64,000 nt of DNA from the NCBI GenBank assembly GCA_934646115.1, contig CAKUEM010000005.1, positions 1-64,000 of the forward strand. Direction: 5' to 3'. The notes below the pieces were generated by a model. It saw only the letters and a list, made by a program, of their open reading frames with translations. It did no database searches and had not been told where the DNA came from. The stretch comes from an uncultured Oscillospiraceae bacterium (GTDB lineage Bacteria > Bacillota > Clostridia > Oscillospirales > JAAYXM01). Below are positions 18,493 to 26,946 of the stretch, piece by piece. The translations under genes were made by a program, and so were the position numbers. Position 1 is the first letter of the stretch. Each line of letters starts with the position of its first letter.

Positions 18493-18540
18493 AAAACGCT
18501 GCCCCAGCTCGTGTGATGCACACGGGTCGGGGCAGCGTTT
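18493..18540. terminator. bidirectional terminator between the M16 gene and atpC
   Basis: AAACGCTGCCCC pairs with GGGGCAGCGTTT, and a second stem CGTGTG/CACACG lies inside the loop. Short T-runs occur on each strand. The hairpin separates two convergent transcription units. Confidence 0.75.
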
Positions 18541-18542
18541 CT

Positions 18543-18956
18543 TTAATCTTTTCCTTCATGCTTGACGCGCAGCCGGTTGATGGCGCGCGCCAAATTCGTC
18601 TGCACCATGCGGTATTCACGCAGACTTTTTTTCTGCAGCAGCTCCTCGCGCGCCATGGCGGCGGCGCGTTTGGCGCGATTTTCATCGATCTCCTCCGGTC
18701 GCTCCGCCGTGTCGACCAGCACGAGCACATCATTGTCTTCCACCTTGATCATTCCTGCCGACACCGCCGCCAGCTGGGTCTCCCCGCCCGGCGCACGATA
18801 GCGCAGCTCGCCCGGAACGATCGCCGCGATCGCATTGCTGTGATGCGCAAGAACGCCGCTCTCGCCGTCCACAGTCGGGACGACAAGGCTCTCGCACTCG
18901 CCCTCATAAAACACGCGATCCGCCGCGAGAATATGCACCTGGAAGGTCTTCATCAA
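18543..18956 (-). CDS. atpC: ATP synthase F1 subunit epsilon
   Basis: The 137-residue protein has the epsilon beta-sandwich start (FQVHILAADRVFYEGECESL), the conserved GVLAHHSNAIAAIVPGELRY block and a C-terminal helical part with ALVLVDTAE-like and RAKRAAAMARE segments. It is part of the central stalk with gamma and restrains ATP hydrolysis. The start overlaps the atpD stop by 4 bases, indicating translational coupling. It is the last gene of the operon and is followed by the terminator. Confidence 0.95.
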   Translation of the reverse strand: MMKTFQVHILAADRVFYEGECESLVVPTVDGESGVLAHHSNAIAAIVPGELRYRAPGGETQLAAVSAGMIKVEDNDVLVLVDTAERPEEIDENRAKRAAAMAREELLQKKSLREYRMVQTNLARAINRLRVKHEGKD

Positions 18957-20362
18957 AGCTCACCCTTTTTGATTTTCTCTGCCTTTTCCTGCACATCCGC
19001 AAGCGTACCGACGTTATAGAACGCCGCTTCCGGATACTCATCCGCCTCGCCATCGACGATCGCGCGGAAGCCCGCGAGCGTGTCCTTCAGCGGAACATAC
19101 ACGCCGGGGATCCCGGTAAATTTCTCCGCAACATGCGTCGGCTGCGCGAGAAAGCGCTGCAATTTCCGCGCGCGATTGACCGTCATGCGGTCCTCATCGC
19201 CCAGCTCATCCATGCCGAGGATCGCGATAATATCCTGCAAATCATGATATTTTTGCAGCGTCTCCTGCACGGCGCGCGCAATGCGATAATGCTCTTCGCC
19301 GACGATATCCGCCTCCAGAATGCGCGAGGAGGATTCCAGCGGGTCGACCGCCGGATAAATACCCTGCTCCGCAATTTTTCGGCTGAGCACGGTCGTCGCG
19401 TCCAGATGCGCAAACACCGTGGCAGTCGCCGGGTCGGTCAAATCGTCCGCCGGAACATAGACCGCCTGCACCGAAGTGACCGAGCCGTCCTTCGTTGAGG
19501 TGATCCGCTCCTGCAGCTCGCCCATCTCGTTGGCAAGCGTCGGCTGATACCCGACCGCAGACGGAATGCGCCCAAGCAGCGTAGAAACCTCGCTGCCCGC
19601 CTGTACAAATCGGAATATATTATCAATAAATAACAAAACGTCTTTATGTTCTTCATCGCGGAAATGCTCCGCCATGGTCAAGCCGGAGAGTGCCACGCGC
19701 ATACGCACGCCGGGCGACTCGTTCATCTGCCCGAACACGAGCGCAGTTTTTTTCGAAACGCCGCTCTCGCGCATTTCGCGCCACAGGTCATTGCCCTCGC
19801 GGCTGCGCTCGCCCACGCCGGTGAAGATCGAATAGCCGCCATGCTCCATCGCCACATTGTGGATCAGCTCCTGGATCAGCACGGTTTTCCCTACGCCCGC
19901 GCCGCCGAACAGACCGATTTTTCCGCCCTTCGGGTATGGCTCAAGCAGGTCGATGACCTTAATGCCGGTCTCTAAAATTTCAACCGCCGGATTCTGGTCT
20001 TCAAATGCGGGCGGGTTGCGATAAATACTGCGGCGCGGCGCATCCTCGACCGGTCCCTCGCCATCGATCGGCTGCCCAAGCACATTGAACATGCGCCCAA
20101 GCGTCGCCTCGCCGACCGGGACCTCGATCGAATGCCCCGGCGCGGTCACGCTCATGCCGCGCGCCAGTCCCTCGCTTCCGGAAAGCATGATGCAGCGCAC
20201 GGTGTCCTCGCCCACATGCTGCGCCGCCTCCATCACGCGGGGCGCGCCGTCCTTCTCCACGGTGAGCGCCTCTTTGATCCGCGGCAGGTGTCCGGCCGGA
20301 AAGCGGACGTCCACGACCGGACCGGATATCTGCACGATAGTTCCTGTTTTCAATTTGCTCAC
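18953..20362 (-). CDS. atpD: ATP synthase F1 subunit beta
   Basis: The 469-residue catalytic subunit has Walker A GGAGVGKTVLIQELI, the GERSREGNDL catalytic-Glu region, Walker B DVLLFIDNIFRF and the SAVGYQPTLA loop. Length is normal. The start overlaps the atpG stop by 4 bases. Together with alpha it forms the catalytic hexamer. Confidence 0.98.
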   Translation of the reverse strand: MSKLKTGTIVQISGPVVDVRFPAGHLPRIKEALTVEKDGAPRVMEAAQHVGEDTVRCIMLSGSEGLARGMSVTAPGHSIEVPVGEATLGRMFNVLGQPIDGEGPVEDAPRRSIYRNPPAFEDQNPAVEILETGIKVIDLLEPYPKGGKIGLFGGAGVGKTVLIQELIHNVAMEHGGYSIFTGVGERSREGNDLWREMRESGVSKKTALVFGQMNESPGVRMRVALSGLTMAEHFRDEEHKDVLLFIDNIFRFVQAGSEVSTLLGRIPSAVGYQPTLANEMGELQERITSTKDGSVTSVQAVYVPADDLTDPATATVFAHLDATTVLSRKIAEQGIYPAVDPLESSSRILEADIVGEEHYRIARAVQETLQKYHDLQDIIAILGMDELGDEDRMTVNRARKLQRFLAQPTHVAEKFTGIPGVYVPLKDTLAGFRAIVDGEADEYPEAAFYNVGTLADVQEKAEKIKKGEL

Positions 20363-21264
20363 GCATCCTTCCTGTGTTTCCTGCGCTGCGCCAGCGCGCC
20401 GGCGGAAATTTCTGTGATCTCCTGGGTGATGCCCGCCTGCCGCACGCGATTGTATTGCAGCGATAAATCAGAAAGCAGCTTCTCCGCGTTTTGATTCGCC
20501 GCGTCCATCGCGGTCATGCGCGCATTCTGCTCGCAGCAGAAGCTATCGATCAGCGCGCTGTAAACAAAGCCCGAAACATAGCCCGGCACAACGTTTTCAA
20601 GCACCGTCCTGACCGATGGGGTGAACTCAAACGGCTCGCTCACCGCCCGCTCAGAGGCAGGCGGCGCAAACAGCGTTCTGTGAAATGGCAGAATGCGCGC
20701 CGTTTTCGCCTCAGAGAGCAGGCTGCTCTTCATATCCGTATACACCACGTAAATTTCCTTCAGCTCGCCCTGATCAAACCCCTCCAGCAGAAGCGACGCG
20801 ATCTCGCGCGCCCGCTCCATCGTCGGGTTCTGCGCCGTGTATAAAAAGCTGCGCCGGATCGGGATATGATGGTGCTTAAAATAATGCCGCCCATAACCGC
20901 CCACGACGAACAGCTCCATATCCGGGTGCTGCGCGCGCAGGCGCTCCGCCTCGCGGATCACATTTTGATTATATGCGCCGGCAAGCCCTTTATCCGCCGT
21001 AATGACAAGGCAGCCATACGTTCCCTCTCGCGGAGTATCGTCATCCACCGGGTAAAAATAGCGGCTGTCTACATCTGAAACCGTGCGGAAAATGCGCTTG
21101 ATCTCGCCGCGCACCGCTTCAAAATACGGGCGCGTGTGCATAAGCTCTTCCTTGGCGCGGCGCAGCTTGGTGGAAGCGATCAGATACATCGCGTTTGTGA
21201 TTTTTTTTGTTTCCTTCACGGTCGCGATGCGGTCCTTCAGCTCCTTGGTGTTCGGCACGGTCAC
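20359..21264 (-). CDS. atpG: ATP synthase F1 subunit gamma
   Basis: The 301-residue rotor subunit begins with the typical N-terminal helix (KELKDRIATVKETKKITNAM) and ends with the paired helix ARMTAMDAANQNAEKLLSDL plus YNRVRQAGITQEITEI. It also has ITADKGLAGAYNQNV. It is a little longer than the usual 285-290 residues, with the extra length in the middle. It overlaps both neighbours by 4 bases. Confidence 0.97.
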   Translation of the reverse strand: MTVPNTKELKDRIATVKETKKITNAMYLIASTKLRRAKEELMHTRPYFEAVRGEIKRIFRTVSDVDSRYFYPVDDDTPREGTYGCLVITADKGLAGAYNQNVIREAERLRAQHPDMELFVVGGYGRHYFKHHHIPIRRSFLYTAQNPTMERAREIASLLLEGFDQGELKEIYVVYTDMKSSLLSEAKTARILPFHRTLFAPPASERAVSEPFEFTPSVRTVLENVVPGYVSGFVYSALIDSFCCEQNARMTAMDAANQNAEKLLSDLSLQYNRVRQAGITQEITEISAGALAQRRKHRKDA

Positions 21265-23021
21265 TCACCACGCTTTCCGTCTGCCAGATACTGCTCATGA
21301 AAGCGCTTGCCAAGCGCGAGGATCTGCTCCTTCTCCTCGTCAGAGAGCGTCCCGGTCGCATCGATGCGCTGGCACAGCTCCGCCTCGTTCTCCTCAGCAA
21401 ATTGCAAAAGCCGCGCGCGATACGCCTCGATCTGCTCCGGCGGAATGTCCTGCAGCTCATGCCCGAGCGCAACAACAAGCATGATGACCTGCTGATGCTG
21501 CGAAAACGGATGATACTGTTTCTGCCGCAGAAGCCGCATCAGCCCCTGACCGTAAAACAGCTGCCGCTTGGTCGCCGCGTCCAAATCGCTGGAAAACTGC
21601 GTAAATACCTCCATCTCGCGGTACTGCGCAAGATCCAGCCGGATCGCGCCCGCCGCGCGCTTCATCGCCTTTGTCTGCGCATCGCCGCCCACGCGGGACA
21701 CGGAAAGCCCCACGTTGACCGCCGGTCGCTGCCCGGCGAAAAACAGATCACTTTCCAGAAAGATCTGCCCATCGGTGATCGAGATAATATTCGTCGGGAT
21801 ATAGGCAGACACATCGCCCGCCTGCGTTTCAACGATCGGAAGCGCGGTCATGCTGCCGCCGCCCAGCTCGTCGGACAGATGCGCCGAGCGCTCAAGCAGG
21901 CGGGAATGCAGATAAAACACATCGCCCGGATACGCCTCGCGCCCGGGGCTTCGCTCAAGCAGCAGGCTGAGCGCGCGGTAGGCGATCGCATGCTTTGACA
22001 GGTCGTCATACACGATCAGCACGTCACGCCCCTGATGCATAAAATATTCGCCCAGCGCGCAGCCCGCGTATGGCGCGATATACTGCATCGACGCGCTCGC
22101 CGCCGCAGATGCGTTGACCACAACGGTATATTCCATCGCGCCGCGCCGTGTCAGGTTGCCCACCAGCTGCGCGACCGAGCTTGCCTTCTGCCCGATCGCC
22201 ACATAGACACACACCACATTTTTGCCTTTTTGGTTTAAAATCGTGTCGATCGCGATCGCGGTCTTTCCGGTCTGCCGGTCGCCAATGATCAGCTCGCGCT
22301 GACCGCGCCCGATTGGGAACATCGAATCGATCGCGAGCAGCCCGGTCTCCATCGGCGTATTGACCGGCTGCCGCTCTAAAATACCGGGTGCTGCCGCCTC
22401 GATCGGGCGATAACCCTCCGCGCGGATCTCGCCCTTGCCATCGATCGGCTGCCCGAGCGCGTCGATCACGCGCCCCAAAAACGCCTCGCCGACCGGCATT
22501 CCGGCGGTTTTCCCGGTGCGGCGGACAATGCTGCCCTCCACGATCTCATCGCTTTCGCCAAACAGCACGCAGCCGATGCGATCCTCGCGCAGATCCTGCA
22601 CCATGCCCTTGATCCCGCTGGAAAAAAGCAGGATTTCGCCGTATTCCGCCGTGGGCAGCCCTTGGATCGTTGCGATTTCATCGCCCACGGTGAGCACACT
22701 TCCGTTTTCCTCCGGAACGACGGACGGCGTCCAGTTTTTCACGGTCTCGCGCATGAGCGGAAGCACATGCTCACCGCCCGGATCCAGCTGCTGCATCCGC
22801 TCACGGAACTGGCGCACGCGCCCCTCAAGGCTCCAGTCATAGACATCTGCGCCGACCGTCATGCGGAAGCCGCCCGAAAGCGTTTCATCGCGCTCCCAGC
22901 TCAGCGTGACGGGCGTTTGATATTTTTTTTGCAAAAAGCGAAGAAAACGCTGCTCTTGCGCCGCGCTGGGCGCGGTATCGCTTTGCAGAACCGCATGCAG
23001 TGCCTTCTCAGGAGTGCTCAT
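21261..23021 (-). CDS. atpA: ATP synthase F1 subunit alpha with N-terminal delta-like domain (fusion)
   Basis: The product is 586 residues, about 80 longer than normal alpha. Residues from about 88 are a complete alpha subunit: GSVLTVGDEIATIQGL, GRVIDALGQPIDGKG, Walker A GDRQTGKTAIAIDTI and VGLSVSRVGGDAQ. Residues 20-78 instead resemble the C-terminal domain of delta (AtpH/OSCP): a helix RFLRFLQKKY, then LSGGFRMTVGADVYDWSLEGR, matching the family pattern LxGGxRxxxGxxVYDxSxxGR. No separate delta gene lies between atpF and this gene, its normal place, and the N-terminal helical domain of delta is not seen anywhere in the operon. The start codon overlaps the atpF stop in ATGA, supporting translation of the whole fusion. 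No internal start with a convincing ribosome site was found before the alpha part. Confidence 0.93.
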   Translation of the reverse strand: MSTPEKALHAVLQSDTAPSAAQEQRFLRFLQKKYQTPVTLSWERDETLSGGFRMTVGADVYDWSLEGRVRQFRERMQQLDPGGEHVLPLMRETVKNWTPSVVPEENGSVLTVGDEIATIQGLPTAEYGEILLFSSGIKGMVQDLREDRIGCVLFGESDEIVEGSIVRRTGKTAGMPVGEAFLGRVIDALGQPIDGKGEIRAEGYRPIEAAAPGILERQPVNTPMETGLLAIDSMFPIGRGQRELIIGDRQTGKTAIAIDTILNQKGKNVVCVYVAIGQKASSVAQLVGNLTRRGAMEYTVVVNASAAASASMQYIAPYAGCALGEYFMHQGRDVLIVYDDLSKHAIAYRALSLLLERSPGREAYPGDVFYLHSRLLERSAHLSDELGGGSMTALPIVETQAGDVSAYIPTNIISITDGQIFLESDLFFAGQRPAVNVGLSVSRVGGDAQTKAMKRAAGAIRLDLAQYREMEVFTQFSSDLDAATKRQLFYGQGLMRLLRQKQYHPFSQHQQVIMLVVALGHELQDIPPEQIEAYRARLLQFAEENEAELCQRIDATGTLSDEEKEQILALGKRFHEQYLADGKRGE

Positions 23022-23518
23022 TTTTGCTCGCCCTCCTTCTCCGCCAGATCCAGGAAACGGTCGAACGCGTCGCCGCTCGAGGTCAAAACCAGCTTCTCCG
23101 TCGCCTCCACGGCAAGATCACGCACCTGCTCGCGCGCCTCCTCCATGATCTTATCGCGGCTGCGCGCCGCCTGTGCTTCCGCCTCAGACACGATATGCTC
23201 CGCCTGAGCGCGCGCGGCGTCGAGCTGTTCTGCCGCAGCCGCCTGCGCCTTCCGCTGGCTCTGCTTGCGCGCAAGCGCCAGCTCCTCCTCCGAGTCGTCA
23301 AGCTTCTTTTGATACTCCGCATGGAGCTTCTCCGCCGCCTGATTCATCTGCTCTGCCGCGGCCGCCTGCTCGGCATAATACGCCTCGCGCTTTGCCATAA
23401 ACGCCTTGACCGGACGATACAGCAGAAAATACAGCCCACCCGCCAGGATCACAAAATTCATCAGGTGCAGCAGGATCTGCTGCCAGTCGATATTCAATGG
23501 GATATTCACAATACCCAC
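23018..23518 (-). CDS. atpF: ATP synthase F0 subunit b
   Basis: The 166-residue protein has one N-terminal membrane helix (about 10-33, LLHLMNFVILAGGLYFLLYR) followed by the RPVKAFMAKRE junction and a long charged Ala/Glu-rich coiled coil, the peripheral stalk. Its C-terminus normally contacts delta. Here it would have to contact the delta-like domain carried by alpha. The gene lies 5 bases after atpE and overlaps atpA by 4. Confidence 0.95.
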   Translation of the reverse strand: MGIVNIPLNIDWQQILLHLMNFVILAGGLYFLLYRPVKAFMAKREAYYAEQAAAAEQMNQAAEKLHAEYQKKLDDSEEELALARKQSQRKAQAAAAEQLDAARAQAEHIVSEAEAQAARSRDKIMEEAREQVRDLAVEATEKLVLTSSGDAFDRFLDLAEKEGEQK

Positions 23519-23523
23519 CTGCC

Positions 23524-23895
23524 TTACAGAACAAAGATAATCAAAATCACCGCCAGAAGCGCGTAAATGATCGCGGTTTCAATAAACACAAGACCGAGCA
23601 TCAGCGTGGTGCGGATCTTGCCCTCCGCCTCCGGCTGGCGCGCGATGCCCTCTGCCGATTTGCTGATCGCAAGACCCATCGCGACCGCGCCGCCCGCCGC
23701 GGCAAGACCGATCGCGATCGCCGAGGCGATCGCCTTATAAGACGTCGTGTTATCCGCCGTTTGAACCTGCTGCGTCTCCTGCGTGTCCGCCGGGCTGTCC
23801 GCCGTTGCGGCAAAGGCAGAAACCGCCAGTGCGCTGATCAGCAGCACAGAGAGCAGCAGCACATGAAATTTCTTGCAATACATCAACTTTTTCAT
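23524..23895 (-). CDS. atpE: ATP synthase F0 subunit c with signal peptide
   Basis: The 123-residue product is longer than the usual 70-90 because it starts with a signal-peptide-like segment (KKFHVLLLSVLLISALAVSAFA) and a Thr/Gln-rich linker. The mature part is the normal two-helix hairpin with polar loop ARQPEAEGKIR and ion-binding Glu in GLVFIETAIIYALL. The ATG at 23895 follows GGAGG and is preferred over an upstream in-frame start. At the position of the Na+-ligand Gln of known Na+ c-rings (first helix) there is Met, while the second helix has Glu-Thr and Tyr, so the coupling ion is not decided; H+ seems more likely. Confidence 0.93.
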   Translation of the reverse strand: MKKLMYCKKFHVLLLSVLLISALAVSAFAATADSPADTQETQQVQTADNTTSYKAIASAIAIGLAAAGGAVAMGLAISKSAEGIARQPEAEGKIRTTLMLGLVFIETAIIYALLAVILIIFVL

Positions 23896-23920
23896 AAGAG
23901 ATCCCTCCAAATTATTTTTA

Positions 23921-24721
23921 TTACGCATGGCGCGGCTCAGACACCTCGCCATAGAACATCGCGGTCAGCATAGTGAGCACATAGCTTTGGATCAGCGCGT
24001 GCAGCAGCGTGAACAGCACGCCCACGATGACCGGCAGCACGAAGCTGAGATTGACATAATAATACACCAGCTCGGTCACGAGCAGACCGCTGAGCAGCGC
24101 ACCGAACAGACGGAAGCTCATGGAGATCGGCAGCGAGAATTTCTTCAGCGCGCCGCCCGCGCCGGCAAGACCATTGTTGCACACGCCGCCCGCAAAAATA
24201 AATAAATAAGACAGGCAGCCGAGCGCAATGGCTGCGTTTACGTCTGACAGCGGGGCCGGCAGCGTGATCGCATGACCGGCAGTCGTCATCACCTGAACGC
24301 CGAACAGCTCGAAGCAGGTCCCCACGAAGATATAAACGCCCGCGGCGAAAATATACGCGCCCAGCACGCGGTTATGACGTGGGCTACTGTTCTTCGCCAT
24401 CCGGTCAAACATCCCGACCAGCTCTTCGATCAGAAGCTGAAACCGCCCCGGTATGTACCGAAACCGCGGAATCGCAAAGATCCGCACCAGCGCGGCGGTC
24501 ACCAAAAGCAGCCCGCTGACCAGCATGGCGGAGATCAGCCCGGGGTTCACGTCCTTCCAGCCGAACATGCTGACCCGGTTGCTCTCATGCAGCACCGCGT
24601 CACGCATCGTCTCCTGCACGCTTTCCGGTCGAACGGACGGCGCGCCGACTAAAATCGACGCCGCGAGCAGCAGAGCGATGAGCACGAGCCACACGATCAG
24701 CCCCCTCTTATGCTCCTTCAT
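23921..24721 (-). CDS. atpB: ATP synthase F0 subunit a
   Basis: The 266-residue membrane protein has five to six hydrophobic segments and the stator Arg in SFRLFGALLSGLLVTEL, the motif that faces the c-ring Glu. The final segment, HALIQSYVLTMLTAMFYGEV, is typical. It is the first gene of the atp operon and lies about 110 bases from the promoter. No atpI-like gene precedes it. Confidence 0.95.
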   Translation of the reverse strand: MKEHKRGLIVWLVLIALLLAASILVGAPSVRPESVQETMRDAVLHESNRVSMFGWKDVNPGLISAMLVSGLLLVTAALVRIFAIPRFRYIPGRFQLLIEELVGMFDRMAKNSSPRHNRVLGAYIFAAGVYIFVGTCFELFGVQVMTTAGHAITLPAPLSDVNAAIALGCLSYLFIFAGGVCNNGLAGAGGALKKFSLPISMSFRLFGALLSGLLVTELVYYYVNLSFVLPVIVGVLFTLLHALIQSYVLTMLTAMFYGEVSEPRHA

Positions 24722-24814
24722 TCGGTTTCATCTCTCTTCCTCCTTCAAAATCGCGCATGTCTGCGCCTGTGCGTCGCTGCGCGGCAAAGCGTTTTCGCCG
24801 CGGGCTGGTCACAC

Positions 24815-24843
24815 TTGATTTCTATAATCAATCGTATTATACT
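24815..24843 (+). promoter_or_regulatory. promoter of the LysR gene, overlapping the atp promoter
   Basis: TTGATT, 17 bases, TATACT. The -35 and spacer form the inverted repeat TTGATT-TCTAT-AATCAA, a plausible LysR-type binding site. The -10 shares bases with the -10 of the opposing atp promoter. Confidence 0.7.
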
Positions 24844-24864
24844 AACCTTATAAGAAGATGTAAA
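24836..24864 (-). promoter_or_regulatory. promoter of the atp operon
   Basis: On the minus strand TTTACA, 17 bases, TATAAT. The -10 lies on top of the -10 of the divergent LysR gene, so the two promoters cannot be occupied together. Confidence 0.75.
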
Positions 24865-24924
24865 AAGTATTTTTGAGATAGCAGCCATATTATTTTAATA
24901 TAGTCAAATCGATTGGAGGACGCC

Positions 24925-25818
24925 ATGCCCGTTACCTATGATTATTATCGCATTTTTTATCATGTAGTGCAATGCCGCAGCTTCACGCGCGCGGCGGAGG
25001 CGCTGCATAACAACCAGCCGAATATCACGCGCTGCATGAATAATTTAGAGCAAGAGCTGGGCTGCAAGCTGTTTGTGCGCTCAAACCGCGGGATCTCGCT
25101 CACGCCGGAGGGTAAGCGGCTGTATCGCCGGGTTTCGGTTGCTTTTGAGCAGCTTCAGCTTGGCGAAGACGAGATCCGCCGCGATTGCAGTCTTGACACA
25201 GGCACGATCTCGATCGCGGCGAGCGAAAACCCGATGCATCTGCTGCTTTTGGAAAAGCTCTCCGGCTTTCATCACAGCTATCCCGGCGTGAAGCTGCGCA
25301 TCATGAACGCTTCCTCGCCGCAGGCGGTGGTCGCGCTGCAGCGCGGGCAGGTGGACTGCGCGGTCATCACCACGCCGGCAAGCCAAACGCCGTCATTGCG
25401 GGTCACGCCGCTGGTGTCGTTTCGCGATGTGCTGCTCTGCGGAACGGAATATCGCGCGCTGGCAGAGCGCCCGCGCCGCCTGCGCGAGCTTGCCAACTGC
25501 TCGTTTATCTGCCTGGGCAGCGGGACGAGCACCTATGATTTCTACCAGCGGCTGTTCACGCGGCATAAGCTTCCGTTTCGCGTGGATCTCGAGGCGGCAA
25601 CGACAACGCAGGTGCTCTCTATGGTGCGCTATAATCTGGGCGTTGCCTTCTATCCGGAAACAATGGCGCAGGCGGCGCTTGCGCGCGGCGAGGTTCTGCA
25701 TGTTCCGCTGATCGAGCCGATCGCCGAGCGCACAGTCTGCCTTGTGGAAGACGCGGTGCATCCGCAAAGCGTTGCAATGAAAGCGCTGCGGCGGCATCTC
25801 TGCAAGGATCTTTCTTAA
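24925..25818 (+). CDS. LysR-family transcriptional regulator
   Basis: The 297-residue protein has an N-terminal winged helix-turn-helix (residues 1-60, SFTRAAEALHNNQPNITRCM and LFVRSNRGISLTPEG) and a substrate-binding-like effector domain with ISIAASENPMH and GVAFYPETMAQ. The ATG at 24925 is preferred because GGAGG precedes it. It is divergent from the ATP synthase operon and shares its promoter DNA, making it a candidate regulator of atp genes as well as of itself. The effector is unknown. Confidence 0.88.
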   Translation: MPVTYDYYRIFYHVVQCRSFTRAAEALHNNQPNITRCMNNLEQELGCKLFVRSNRGISLTPEGKRLYRRVSVAFEQLQLGEDEIRRDCSLDTGTISIAASENPMHLLLLEKLSGFHHSYPGVKLRIMNASSPQAVVALQRGQVDCAVITTPASQTPSLRVTPLVSFRDVLLCGTEYRALAERPRRLRELANCSFICLGSGTSTYDFYQRLFTRHKLPFRVDLEAATTTQVLSMVRYNLGVAFYPETMAQAALARGEVLHVPLIEPIAERTVCLVEDAVHPQSVAMKALRRHLCKDLS

Positions 25819-25864
25819 TAAAATAAAGGCGGCAGTCCTGTTCCGGGCTGCCGTCTTATTTTAT
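25819..25864. terminator. bidirectional terminator between convergent genes
   Basis: GGCGGCAGTCC pairs with GGGCTGCCGTC, flanked by A-rich and T-rich tracts on both sides. Confidence 0.8.
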
Positions 25865-26946
25865 TATGCGTGTTCGCGATGATATTCCTCCAGCGCCAAA
25901 ATCGCGCTGCAGATCATATCCTCGGTCACTTCATAAGGATATTTGCGCACGTCGATCCCGGCGAGCGCTTTTTTTGCGACCGCGCCGATCTGCTCCGGCT
26001 TTACATCCAGATCCGCAAGGCAGGTGGGCAGCCCGATCGAGCGACTGAAGCGGAACAGACGGTCGCGCTCCTCCCACTGCTTATCGACCGTGAGCAGCAC
26101 CAAAATGCCGTAAGAGACGATCTCGCCATGCAGATGGTGGTTTTCTTCGATCTCGGGCAGCACGGTAAACCCGTTATACACCGCATGCGCAAGCCCGGTC
26201 GTATAATCCACCTGCACGAAGTTAGAGACCAGCCCTGTGGAAACGATGATCGCCAAAATCACCTCGCCCAGCTCATAGCTCGCGCGGTTTTCGTCGCACG
26301 CGGCAAGCGCCGCTTTCCCCCAGCGGATCACCGGCGTTGCGCACATACTGCTCAGCGCGATACCCATTGCGTCGGAATGGCTCGGCACATCGCCGCGCGA
26401 GGACACGGTGCATTCAAAATGCTTTGCCATCGTGTCGCCAATGCCCGCCCACAGATACTGCCGCGGCGCCTCTGCGATCACCTGCGTGTTGATAAAAATA
26501 TGATTGGGCGGGATTTTTGAAAACGAATACTCGCGCAGCGAGCCGTCCGGATGATATAAAATTCCAAGACTTGTGCAGGACGCGCAGGTGGATGCGATCG
26601 TCGGGAACGTGAAGAACGGGCGCTCCAGCCGATGCGCCGTGACTTTGACGGTATCGATCGCCTTGCCGCCGCCGACCGCGAACAGCATGTCCGCCGCGCG
26701 CACCTCCGGTCGCTCAAGCAGCGCTTCAATATTCTCAACGCTCGCCTCGCCGCCATACCAGAACGTGGCTGTAATCGTGATTTTCGAGTCGGCGCACGCG
26801 GCGCGGATCTTGTCCTCCGCCGCGGCAAGCGCGCGTTTTCCGCCGATCATGACCGCCGTTTTTCCATATTGTTCACACACAGCCGGGATATCCTGATACG
26901 CATCTTCGCCGATGGTATAGCCCGGAAACATCGTCTTTTGCATCAT
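25864..26946 (-). CDS. iron-containing alcohol dehydrogenase (glycerol dehydrogenase-like)
   Basis: The 360-residue protein has the two-domain Fe-ADH fold: N-terminal nucleotide-binding part with FAVGGGKAIDTVK, FPTIASTCASCTS and a C-terminal metal-binding part with GDTMAKHFEC, TGLAHAVYNGF and HHLHGEIVSYG, which supply the expected Asp/His ligands. It probably oxidises or reduces a small polyol or ketone with NAD(H). The ATG overlaps the stop of the upstream transporter gene (ATGA) with GAGGAGG before it, so the two are co-translated and share the T-box control. The physiological substrate is unknown. Confidence 0.85.
   Translation of the reverse strand: MMQKTMFPGYTIGEDAYQDIPAVCEQYGKTAVMIGGKRALAAAEDKIRAACADSKITITATFWYGGEASVENIEALLERPEVRAADMLFAVGGGKAIDTVKVTAHRLERPFFTFPTIASTCASCTSLGILYHPDGSLREYSFSKIPPNHIFINTQVIAEAPRQYLWAGIGDTMAKHFECTVSSRGDVPSHSDAMGIALSSMCATPVIRWGKAALAACDENRASYELGEVILAIIVSTGLVSNFVQVDYTTGLAHAVYNGFTVLPEIEENHHLHGEIVSYGILVLLTVDKQWEERDRLFRFSRSIGLPTCLADLDVKPEQIGAVAKKALAGIDVRKYPYEVTEDMICSAILALEEYHREHA

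Noticed and set aside
22750..22840. Internal start that would release a normal-size alpha subunit
   Set aside because: The in-frame ATG and GTG codons near residues 76-90 lack a properly spaced ribosome site, while the full-length start has a coupled ATGA overlap.
23524..23895. Na+-translocating ATP synthase call from the c subunit
   Set aside because: The Glu-Thr and Tyr positions fit, but the key Gln of the first helix is Met, so the evidence does not support a Na+ assignment.
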